A stretch of DNA of 9,880 bases. Source: an uncultured Ruminococcus sp. (GTDB lineage Bacteria > Bacillota > Clostridia > Oscillospirales > Ruminococcaceae). Positions within the stretch are counted from its first letter, which is position 1. Each line of letters opens with the position of its first letter. A program made the position numbers and the translations under genes. Shown one piece after another: positions 5,676 through 9,880 of the stretch. The DNA is taken from the NCBI GenBank assembly GCA_910579835.1, contig CAJTWQ010000057.1, positions 1-9,880 on the forward strand. The letters are read 5' to 3'. Below the pieces are notes generated by a model, which was not told where the DNA came from, searched no databases, and saw only the letters and a program-made list of their open reading frames with translations.

Positions 5676-7402
5676 TGCTCACGTCTGGCGAGATAGAAGC
5701 TGCATCAATAGCTTTTGATAAGCCAATGAGAGAGCTTGAAATGCGTATCATGGAGGATATCGTCCGGCGTATAAAAATTAACGGCGAGATAACACGCTCT
5801 GCGGATTGGCAGATAACAAGACTTTTACAGCTCGGAATGAGCATGAAAGAAATTGAAAACGATATTCAGGCAGCTCTTGATTTCTCTGATGAAGATATGC
5901 ACGAGATATACAGCAATATTATCGGCAGCGGCTATGCTCGTGATAGGAAGCTGTATGAAGCTGTCGGAGCGGGATTTATTCCGTTTGAGCAGAATTATGA
6001 GATTCAGCAGCTTGTGTCTGCTGTTGCATCTCAGACAAATGCCACGCTGAAAAACATAACTCAATCCCTTGGATTCGCAGTTCGTCAGCCAGACGGAAAA
6101 CTGAAATTTGTCAGACTTGCGGATTATTATCAGAAAACTCTTGACAATGCTATACTCGACATTACAAGCGGAGCTTTCGACTATAACACAGTCCTGAAAC
6201 GTACCGTAAAGGAAATGACGAACTCCGGACTGCGTACCGTTGACTACGCTTCCGGCTGGTCTAACCGTGTTGATGTTGCCGCAAGACGTGCTGTTATGAC
6301 GGGGATGTCTCAGATCACGGCAAAGATAAACGAGGATAATGCCGAAAGTTTCGGTACGGATATGTTCGAGGTGACATGGCACAGCGGCGCACGTCCGGAG
6401 CATCAGGTCTGGCAAGGCAAATGGTATACACGCAAGCAGCTTGAAACAGTCTGCGGTCTGGGTACGGTGACCGGTCTTTGCGGCGCTAACTGCTATCATG
6501 ACTACTATCCTGTTATTCCCGGCATTTCCGAACCTGCTTATACCGATGAGGAGCTTGCAGAGCTTAATGCAAAGGAAAATATCCCTGTTGAATATAACGG
6601 CAGGAAATACACGAAATATGAGGCTCTACAGCGACAGCGCAAGCTTGAAACTACTATGCGTGCCCAACGGCAGGAGATCAAGCTGCTCAAAGACGGCGAA
6701 GCAAGCGAGGACGACCTCATAAACGCCCGTGCCAGATATCGGGGGACGTCCCACGAGTACGCCGTATTTTCAAAAGCTATGGGATTGCCTCAGCAGAGGG
6801 AACGTGTGACTGTTGACGGTCTCGGTAATATCGGGCAGGGAAAGTATACCGGCGGTTCGGGGAAGAAATCTCCTGTACAAGTTCAGCCTGTCGGAGCTAA
6901 GGTCACGGATCAGGTAACGGATCAGGAAAGACTTGAATTGCTGAAAAATCAGAAAAAGAGTGTTGACATTTCCGGCAAAAGTGGTATAATGAAAGAAAAA
7001 ACAAACGGAATGGCGGATAAAGAAGTGCATAATGTCGGGAAAATTGATATTGAGAAATATAAATGTGTTACTGAAGATATTACTACTGATGAGGTTATTA
7101 TAACTGATACTCAAATTCAACATATAAAAGATCATCATCCTAATGATTATGAACGCTTTTATGGGTATTTCAAAGATATTATTGAGAATCCTGACTATAT
7201 TATTGAAGCTAATAAGCCAAATACTGCTTTGATTCTTAAAGAAATAAAAGTTGATAAACGAATGTTCAAAACCATTTTACGTCTCGTTACTTCAAATGAT
7301 AATCCAAAATTTAAGAATTCTATAATTACGTTTATGAAGATTGACGAAAAAGAATGGAAAAGAATAATAAAAAATAAAAAAATACTTTACAAGTCTGAAT
7401 AA
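5675..7402 (+). CDS. Phage minor capsid protein 2 with C-terminal nuclease/toxin-like domain
   Basis: The product is 575 aa. Residues 1 to about 290 match phage minor capsid protein 2 (Phage_min_cap2), a head morphogenesis family. Its signature is TWHSGARPEHQVWQGK (H236) with GLGTVTGLCGANCYHDYYP (C269, C273, H275). Residues about 290-370 are charged and helical, and 370-455 look like a linker. From about residue 456 a separate domain of about 120 aa resembles the PBECR family (phage domains related to barnase, EndoU, colicin and RelE nucleases), proposed to be carried in the virion and injected. Visible marks are ITDTQIQHIKDHHP and a strand-rich end (ALILKEIK, NSIITFMKI). The DNA for this domain (about 7030-7400) is clearly more AT-rich than the rest, as expected for a swapped module. 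The start overlaps the portal stop. Confidence 0.88.
   Translation: MLTSGEIEAASIAFDKPMRELEMRIMEDIVRRIKINGEITRSADWQITRLLQLGMSMKEIENDIQAALDFSDEDMHEIYSNIIGSGYARDRKLYEAVGAGFIPFEQNYEIQQLVSAVASQTNATLKNITQSLGFAVRQPDGKLKFVRLADYYQKTLDNAILDITSGAFDYNTVLKRTVKEMTNSGLRTVDYASGWSNRVDVAARRAVMTGMSQITAKINEDNAESFGTDMFEVTWHSGARPEHQVWQGKWYTRKQLETVCGLGTVTGLCGANCYHDYYPVIPGISEPAYTDEELAELNAKENIPVEYNGRKYTKYEALQRQRKLETTMRAQRQEIKLLKDGEASEDDLINARARYRGTSHEYAVFSKAMGLPQQRERVTVDGLGNIGQGKYTGGSGKKSPVQVQPVGAKVTDQVTDQERLELLKNQKKSVDISGKSGIMKEKTNGMADKEVHNVGKIDIEKYKCVTEDITTDEVIITDTQIQHIKDHHPNDYERFYGYFKDIIENPDYIIEANKPNTALILKEIKVDKRMFKTILRLVTSNDNPKFKNSIITFMKIDEKEWKRIIKNKKILYKSE
6963..6990 (+). promoter_or_regulatory. Consensus sigma-A promoter inside the minor capsid gene
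   Basis: TTGACA (6963-6968) and TATAAT (6985-6990) are both perfect, with a 16-base spacer. The expected start is near 6997. The first in-frame ATG after it is at 7010 (residue 446 of the capsid protein), just before the nuclease-like domain, so a separate transcript could encode that domain alone (130 aa). The ribosome site before this ATG is weak (AACGGA). Activity is not shown; the sequence also encodes VDISGKSGIM. Confidence 0.5.
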
Positions 7403-7414
7403 ATATGATATAAT
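7386..7414 (+). promoter_or_regulatory. Sigma-A promoter of the structured RNA
   Basis: TTTACA (7386-7391), a 17-base spacer and a perfect TATAAT (7409-7414) overlap the last codons of the minor capsid gene. Transcription should begin near 7421, directly before the first pairing segment of the RNA at 7427. Confidence 0.7.
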
Positions 7415-7420
7415 ATAGGT

Positions 7421-7575
7421 AAGATAAGAAAAGGCTATTTGAGGTGGAGGAATTCGTACAATCCACACGCCGCTGGTACAGACAGGGGAAACCCGAGAGA
7501 CGCAGGAGAAATGTACGCCTGCCGAGTAGCCAATTCTTTCGTAACCGCTTTGGGAAACCAAGGCGGTTTTCTTAT
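7421..7575 (+). ncRNA. Structured non-coding RNA of unknown class
   Basis: This unit has its own promoter, a roughly 110-nt folded body and its own terminator. The closing helix pairs 7427-7430 and 7433-7437 with 7527-7531 and 7534-7537. Inside it lie a hairpin 7444-7448/7462-7466, a GNRA hairpin GGG-GAAA-CCC (7485-7494) and a hairpin 7502-7506/7518-7522. The loop of the first holds GTACA (7456-7460) and the loop of the last holds TGTAC (7512-7516), so the two can kiss. A second GTACA (7476-7480) could compete for the same partner. I see no convincing ORF in it. I could not match it to riboswitch, ribozyme, tmRNA, RNase P or SRP consensus sequences. It may act in trans or control the following genes. 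Confidence 0.65.
7543..7573 (+). terminator. Intrinsic terminator of the structured RNA
   Basis: An 11-bp stem, 7543-7553 with 7558-7568 (one U-G pair), closes a GAAA tetraloop. The stem ends in a T-rich run TTTTCTT. Confidence 0.85.
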
Positions 7576-7591
7576 AACCAAAATACGAATT

Positions 7592-7616
7592 AAAAACGCT
7601 CTTTAAGGGCGTTTTT
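7592..7616 (+). terminator. Second intrinsic terminator
   Basis: AAAAACGCTC (7592-7601) pairs with GGGCGTTTTT (7607-7616) around a five-base loop. The A-run and T-run make it plausible in both directions. It stands about 20 bases after the previous terminator, so readthrough from the RNA gene into the 43-aa gene should be low unless antitermination occurs. Confidence 0.8.
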
Positions 7617-7647
7617 GTTATATTAAAATTCAGAAAGGATAATGCTT

Positions 7648-7779
7648 ATGTATATGCCGGGATATGTGAGCGCATTGAAAATGCTTGAAATACAGCGTTC
7701 TCTTGCCGCTCCAGATTACTTAACATATGTCAGCAATTTGCTTCGAAGAAAGCATTACGGCAAATGCCACAAATACTGA
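7648..7779 (+). CDS. Small 43-aa phage protein, function unknown
   Basis: I do not recognise this gene. ATG 7648 has AGAAAGGA (7632-7639) eight bases upstream; an in-frame ATG at 7642 is too close to that site. The peptide is amphipathic and basic. It starts MYMPGYVSALKMLE, continues in one or two helices, and ends with a basic, Cys- and His-containing tail (LLRRKHYGKCHKY). It sits between two terminators in the spacer where phages of this type often carry tiny ORFs between the minor head and scaffold genes. The ribosome site and isolated position support a real gene; there is no evidence for a function. Confidence 0.55.
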   Translation: MYMPGYVSALKMLEIQRSLAAPDYLTYVSNLLRRKHYGKCHKY

Positions 7780-7780
7780 A

Positions 7781-7806
7781 AATAATGGCTTAATAGCCTT
7801 ATTTTT
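7781..7806 (+). terminator. Probable weak intrinsic terminator
   Basis: AATAA plus GGCT (7781-7785, 7787-7790) pair with AGCC plus TTATT (7795-7803), with one bulged T and a TAAT loop. A short T-run follows. It closes off the 43-aa gene and is directly followed by the TTATACCCAAA box. Confidence 0.5.
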
Positions 7807-7838
7807 ATACCCAAAACAAGAAAGAGAGGGAAAAAGAA

Positions 7839-8294
7839 ATGGATATTTTATCACTTCTTGCGGCGCAGGGAATTGATGTTCCGCAGGACAAACAGGAAGG
7901 GCTTAAAACAGCCTTTTCAGAGGAGCTTGGCAAAGCGTACTGGTTCTGCGACGGAGGAAATATGCCGAAAAGCAAGCCGGATGAAATACGCACTATTGAC
8001 TGGAAACATGATGAGCAGATAATTTTCCCTGCTGTCAGCAAAACAATGAGCATTGCAGATGTCCGGGAGCTTCCATATTTACATTGGTGGAGCTTTTTGG
8101 GATGCTTCGGTGAAATCGGCGAGGGACTTTTTTCAACGGTGCTAAGCATTCGCAAAAAGAAGCTAAAGGGTAAGAAGCTCGAAAAGTACGAACAGGAATT
8201 CTTTAAGCAGAACAAGGAACTTATCATTCTGCGGACTGCCGAAGAACAGGCAGATATTGACGAAACAGAGGAGTTTCTTAAAACTATTATTTGA
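7839..8294 (+). CDS. Phage Gp15-like tail protein, probably an in-frame fusion with a scaffold N-terminus
   Basis: This 151-aa protein has AGAGAGGGA ahead of ATG 7839. From about residue 34 it resembles bacteriophage Gp15 proteins, which are encoded just before the tape measure gene and work with Gp14 as tail assembly factors. The key segment is DWKHDEQIIF followed by YLHWWSFLGCF (HWW at 82-84) and a Lys-rich helix (IRKKKLKGKKLEKYEQEF). Residues 1 to about 30 (MDILSLLAAQGIDVP) instead look like the start of a phage scaffolding protein, which would normally follow the minor capsid gene. An in-frame deletion joining the first codons of scaffold to the main part of Gp15, near 7926-7940, would explain this and the missing capsid and tail genes. 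The Gp15 assignment is fairly safe; the scaffold origin is inference. Confidence 0.7.
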   Translation: MDILSLLAAQGIDVPQDKQEGLKTAFSEELGKAYWFCDGGNMPKSKPDEIRTIDWKHDEQIIFPAVSKTMSIADVRELPYLHWWSFLGCFGEIGEGLFSTVLSIRKKKLKGKKLEKYEQEFFKQNKELIILRTAEEQADIDETEEFLKTII

Positions 8295-8330
8295 CAATGT
8301 ATGGAATGTCTGATAATTTCAAAAACAGTA

Positions 8331-8359
8331 TTGACTTTTCAAGAAAAATCAAGTATAAT
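8331..8359 (+). promoter_or_regulatory. Sigma-A promoter of the antisense (antitoxin) RNA
   Basis: TTGACT (8331-8336), a 17-base spacer and TATAAT (8354-8359) give a near-consensus promoter. Transcription should begin at about 8366. No good ORF follows, so it most likely drives a short RNA. Confidence 0.8.
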
Positions 8360-8365
8360 ATATAA

Positions 8366-8460
8366 AGAAGAGAGCACACCGATAGACGGTCGCTCCCGAA
8401 TTAAGTAGTTATGAAATAACCGCTTTAGTCTGGAAACTGAGGGCGGTTATTTCCTTTTAT
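8366..8460 (+). ncRNA. Antisense RNA, putative type I antitoxin
   Basis: The predicted transcript is about 95 nt and runs against the 3' end of the 32-aa toxin gene, covering its last codons and sharing its terminator hairpin (8413-8453). Its 5' part folds into a hairpin, GAGC/GCTC (8372-8375, 8392-8395) plus ACCG/CGGT (8378-8381, 8387-8390), with an AUAGA loop. This 5' part is complementary in blocks to the 5' leader of the toxin mRNA. The layout is that of convergent type I systems such as Fst/RNAII and TxpA/RatA. It has the same direction as the late operon, so late readthrough would also make it. The RNA itself is predicted from the promoter and terminator only. Confidence 0.7.
8413..8458 (+). 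terminator. Shared terminator hairpin of toxin and antisense RNA
   Basis: GAAATAACCGC (8413-8423) pairs perfectly with 8443-8453. Six further pairs and one bulge close on a CTGGAA loop, and TTTT at 8455-8458 follows on the plus strand. The toxin stop codon (8447-8449) lies inside the stem. The T-run on the minus strand is poor, so termination in that direction is less certain. Confidence 0.75.
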
Positions 8461-8545
8461 CATGAAAAATCGTGTATAGTAAACTTGCAGCAGCTATGAA
8501 TAAAATTCCGAGCTGAATCAAATCTTGCCATGTTACATAGTTCAT
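8447..8545 (-). CDS. 32-aa single-helix membrane peptide, putative type I toxin
   Basis: The peptide has a short polar start (MNYVTWQD), one hydrophobic helix at about residues 9-27 (LIQLGILFIAAASLLYTIF) and a charged tail HDKRK. This is the plan of small membrane toxins of the Fst, TxpA/BsrG and holin-like toxin (Hol_Tox) groups, which damage the membrane when overproduced. ATG 8545 is preceded by GGAAGGGAGTG, but that site lies in a hairpin (8554-8569). A perfect promoter lies upstream at 8615-8643, and a convergent antisense RNA overlaps the 3' end. The gene stands alone on the minus strand inside a rightward tail operon. The size, promoter, leader hairpin and antisense partner together make a toxin call likely; the exact family is uncertain. 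Confidence 0.75.
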   Translation of the reverse strand: MNYVTWQDLIQLGILFIAAASLLYTIFHDKRK

Positions 8546-8553
8546 AGATATTC

Positions 8554-8569
8554 ACTCCCTTCCGGGAGT
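8554..8569 (-). promoter_or_regulatory. Hairpin sequestering the toxin ribosome site
   Basis: In the toxin mRNA, ACUCCC pairs perfectly with GGGAGU around a GGAA loop. The second arm contains the Shine-Dalgarno sequence nine bases or so before the toxin ATG. Buried ribosome sites are common in type I toxin mRNAs and delay translation until the RNA is processed or opened. Confidence 0.65.
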
Positions 8570-8583
8570 AAGGATTTGACCGC

Positions 8584-8595
8584 CTACCGTTTCAT
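8584..8595 (-). promoter_or_regulatory. Three-codon leader ORF (MKR-stop) in the toxin mRNA
   Basis: CGGAGAG stands eight bases before an ATG that reads ATG AAA CGG TAG. This exposed start lies in the very segment complementary to the antisense RNA. Ribosome binding here could compete with the antisense or open the downstream hairpin. It may also be chance. Confidence 0.4.
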
Positions 8596-8614
8596 GGTAT
8601 GCTCTCCGTTTTTT

Positions 8615-8643
8615 ATTATACAGCTTTTTACATTTTTTGTCAA
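8615..8643 (-). promoter_or_regulatory. Consensus sigma-A promoter of the toxin gene
   Basis: On the minus strand, TTGACA (8643-8638), a 17-base spacer and TATAAT (8620-8615) are all perfect. Transcription should begin near 8608. The leader before the toxin ATG would be about 63 bases. Confidence 0.85.
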
Positions 8644-8651
8644 TATTTTTT

Positions 8652-8676
8652 AGCGTTCCGAAAGGGGCGCTTTTCT
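8652..8676 (+). terminator. Intrinsic terminator before the tape measure gene
   Basis: AGCGTTCC (8652-8659) pairs with GGGGCGCT (8664-8671) around a GAAA loop, with two U-G pairs, followed by TTTTCTT. It insulates the tape measure gene from upstream transcripts, which is unexpected within a late operon unless late transcription is antiterminated. Confidence 0.75.
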
Positions 8677-8686
8677 TATACCCAAA
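8676..8686 (+). repeat. Recurring TTATACCCAAA box after terminators (also 7572-7584 and 7805-7816)
   Basis: The same short box directly follows three separate hairpins: TTATAACCAAAA at 7572, TTATACCCAAAA at 7805 and TTATACCCAAA at 8676. It is followed at varying distance by an AGAAAGG-type ribosome site. The repeated unit is hairpin, T-run, box and ribosome site. Its role is unknown: it may mark module boundaries or be an RNA-level signal. Confidence 0.5.
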
Positions 8687-8706
8687 TTCAGAAAGGAGGA
8701 ATTATT

Positions 8707-9880
8707 TTGGCTGTTGACGGATATTTGAATTTTGATACTAAGATTGATACAAGCGGGTATGAAAAGGGAACAGCAGCAATACAAAAAGCCTTTAATGTTC
8801 TTGACAAAAGCATAAAAGAACTTGCAACAGTTATTAAAAGCGTTTCTGATATAAGGTTTACTGCTGACACGTCAGAAGCCGAAAAAAACATCACTGACAC
8901 AGTTAAAGCTGTTGAAAGCATTTCTGATCCGGAAATAGAAATAAATGCTGATACATCTGCCGTTAAACAACAAATAGAAGCATCTGTCAGCGAAACACCT
9001 GACGCTGAAATAGATGTAAACGCCGATGTTTTTGATGCTGAACAGGCTGTAAACAGCATAAATAATGAATTGAACTATCTTGATGATAAACAGGTGAATC
9101 CTGAAATTGAACCTGATATATCATCAATGGTTTTAGTTTCAAATAATTTTCAATCTGCTATGGATCATATATCGGAATCTTCTGAAAACGCATCCGTGAA
9201 ATTGTCAGATGATTTTGACGAAGCCGGCAGTCATATGAAGAAATCTATTGACGTCAACAGTGATCATATTACCCAAAGTCTTGACAAACTAAAATCCAAT
9301 CTAAAGGGAATAGCAGCCGCGGTGGGAATTGCATTTGGAGTTAAGGAAATAATTTCGTTCGGCAAAAAATCAATTGAAAGCGCAGCGGAAGTGAATGCAG
9401 CAAACTCTCAGCTTGAACAGACATTCGGCAGTATGCAGTACGCAGCAGAAGAAGCTATGCGGCGTGTAGCGGATGCAAGCGGTATTGTAGACACTCGCTT
9501 AAAGGGCGTTGGTACTTCGATTTACGCATTTTCAAAAGCTTCCGGAATGGATTCTGCTCAGGCACTGGGAATGATGGAAGAAGCTTTGCAGGTCGCTGCT
9601 GACAGCGCGGCTTACTACGACCGATCTCTTGAAGATACAAGCGAAACTCTGAAATCTTTTCTTAAAGGCAACTATGCAAACGACGCAGCTCTGGGAATTT
9701 CATGTACTGAAACTACCCGAAACGCTGCGGCAAACAGACTTTACGGCAAGTCCTTTCAGGAGTTTTCAGAAGCGCAGAAACAGCTTGCTCTGCTCCAAAT
9801 GGTCAAAGACGCCAACGACTTATCAGGAGCTGCCGGACAGGCTGCCCGTGAAGCTGACGGTTGGGAGAACGTTCTCGGAA
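8707..9880 (+). CDS. Phage tail tape measure protein, 5' part
   Basis: This protein sets tail length and helps DNA entry; the frame is open to the window end (391 codons seen). TTG 8707 is preceded by AGAAAGGAGGA (8691-8701). Residues 1 to about 45 form a helical start. Residues about 50-140 contain three or four repeats of 25-30 aa built on an xADTSxAE core (A53, A81, A106, with a weaker one at P136). A hydrophobic, Gly-rich helix lies at about 203-220. From about residue 222 the conserved region common in Clostridial tape measures appears (SAAEVNAANSQLEQTFG, GISCTETTRNAAANRLYGKSF, READGWENVLG). The end lies outside the window. Confidence 0.9.
   Translation, partial: MAVDGYLNFDTKIDTSGYEKGTAAIQKAFNVLDKSIKELATVIKSVSDIRFTADTSEAEKNITDTVKAVESISDPEIEINADTSAVKQQIEASVSETPDAEIDVNADVFDAEQAVNSINNELNYLDDKQVNPEIEPDISSMVLVSNNFQSAMDHISESSENASVKLSDDFDEAGSHMKKSIDVNSDHITQSLDKLKSNLKGIAAAVGIAFGVKEIISFGKKSIESAAEVNAANSQLEQTFGSMQYAAEEAMRRVADASGIVDTRLKGVGTSIYAFSKASGMDSAQALGMMEEALQVAADSAAYYDRSLEDTSETLKSFLKGNYANDAALGISCTETTRNAAANRLYGKSFQEFSEAQKQLALLQMVKDANDLSGAAGQAAREADGWENVLG

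Larger units (their letters stand above)
8378..8608. repeat. Imperfect direct repeat joining antisense RNA and toxin leader (8378-8398 and 8586-8608)
   Basis: On the plus strand both copies read ACCG, six variable bases, GGT, one or two bases, then GCTC(T)CCG. Because the two RNAs are transcribed in opposite directions, this makes them complementary to each other outside the terminator. Each copy is also partly self-palindromic, so the two transcripts have similar 5' ends as well (GAGAGCA-ACC-ACGGT). Confidence 0.65.

Noticed and set aside
5825..6499. 224-codon ORF on the minus strand opposite the minor capsid gene
   Set aside because: It is a shadow of a well-supported capsid gene, with no family features and no ribosome site.
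7433..7531. Possible SAM-I, c-di-GMP or cobalamin riboswitch, because GAGGTGGAGG, GGGGAAACCC, CAGGAGAAATG and CCTGCC look familiar
   Set aside because: The order and spacing of conserved blocks do not fit any of these classes, and the downstream genes are phage genes after two terminators.
7421..7575. Hammerhead, twister or HDV-like ribozyme, as these occur near phage late genes
   Set aside because: No CUGANGA/GAAA core, no twister core and no HDV-type joining sequence could be found. A promoter and terminator of its own also do not suggest self-cleavage.
7511..7606. 31-codon ORF starting at ATG 7511 within the structured RNA
   Set aside because: The GGAG lies only two bases before the ATG, inside a hairpin loop, and the frame runs through two terminators.
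8688..9059. 123-codon minus-strand ORF opposite the tape measure start
   Set aside because: Its Ser/Ala/Val-rich composition mirrors the repeats of the tape measure gene; it has no start signals.
1..9880. CRISPR array, tRNA or rRNA
   Set aside because: No regularly spaced repeats, no cloverleaf with a GGTTCGAATC-type arm and no ribosomal RNA signature were seen on either strand.

Overview
The window looks like low-to-mid-GC Firmicutes DNA, probably a gut Clostridia (Ruminococcaceae/Oscillospirales type). The reasons are strong AGGAGG ribosome sites, ATG/GTG/TTG starts, consensus sigma-A promoters and phage proteins of the Clostridial siphophage type. It falls into two blocks that do not belong together: a damaged chromosomal redox/permease operon (about 1-2670) and the packaging, head and tail part of a prophage (about 2686 to the end), all reading rightward.

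Block 1 holds the C-terminal half of a DUF318/ArsP-type permease, a membrane-anchored thioredoxin, a two-cluster ferredoxin, a second thioredoxin broken by a frameshift and an in-frame stop, a CcdA-type transmembrane electron carrier, and the first codons of what looks like a small redox protein cut off at the phage junction. Together they would pass electrons from the cytoplasm through CcdA to extracytoplasmic thioredoxins, next to a (metalloid?) permease. The start of the window is a long hairpin terminator inside or beside the broken permease.

Block 2 holds a large terminase fused to a small-terminase-like N-terminus, the portal, and a minor capsid protein 2 with a C-terminal nuclease/toxin-like domain. 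After these come a promoter-driven structured RNA, a 43-aa protein, a Gp15-like protein with a foreign N-terminus, a convergent type I toxin-antitoxin locus, and the start of the tape measure gene. No major capsid, connector, tail tube or Gp14 gene is present. The Gp15-like ORF looks like an in-frame scaffold/Gp15 deletion fusion, so the prophage is probably defective.

The most interesting parts lie in the spacers. At 8331-8643 two near-perfect sigma-A promoters face each other: one drives a 32-aa single-helix membrane peptide on the minus strand, the other a roughly 95-nt antisense RNA. They share a terminator hairpin and have similar, mutually complementary 5' ends, an organisation like the Fst/par type I toxin-antitoxin. 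At 7386-7575 an independent promoter-terminator unit makes a folded RNA with a possible kissing loop that I cannot assign to a known class. A third promoter-like sequence (6963-6990) lies inside the minor capsid gene, just upstream of its toxin-like domain.
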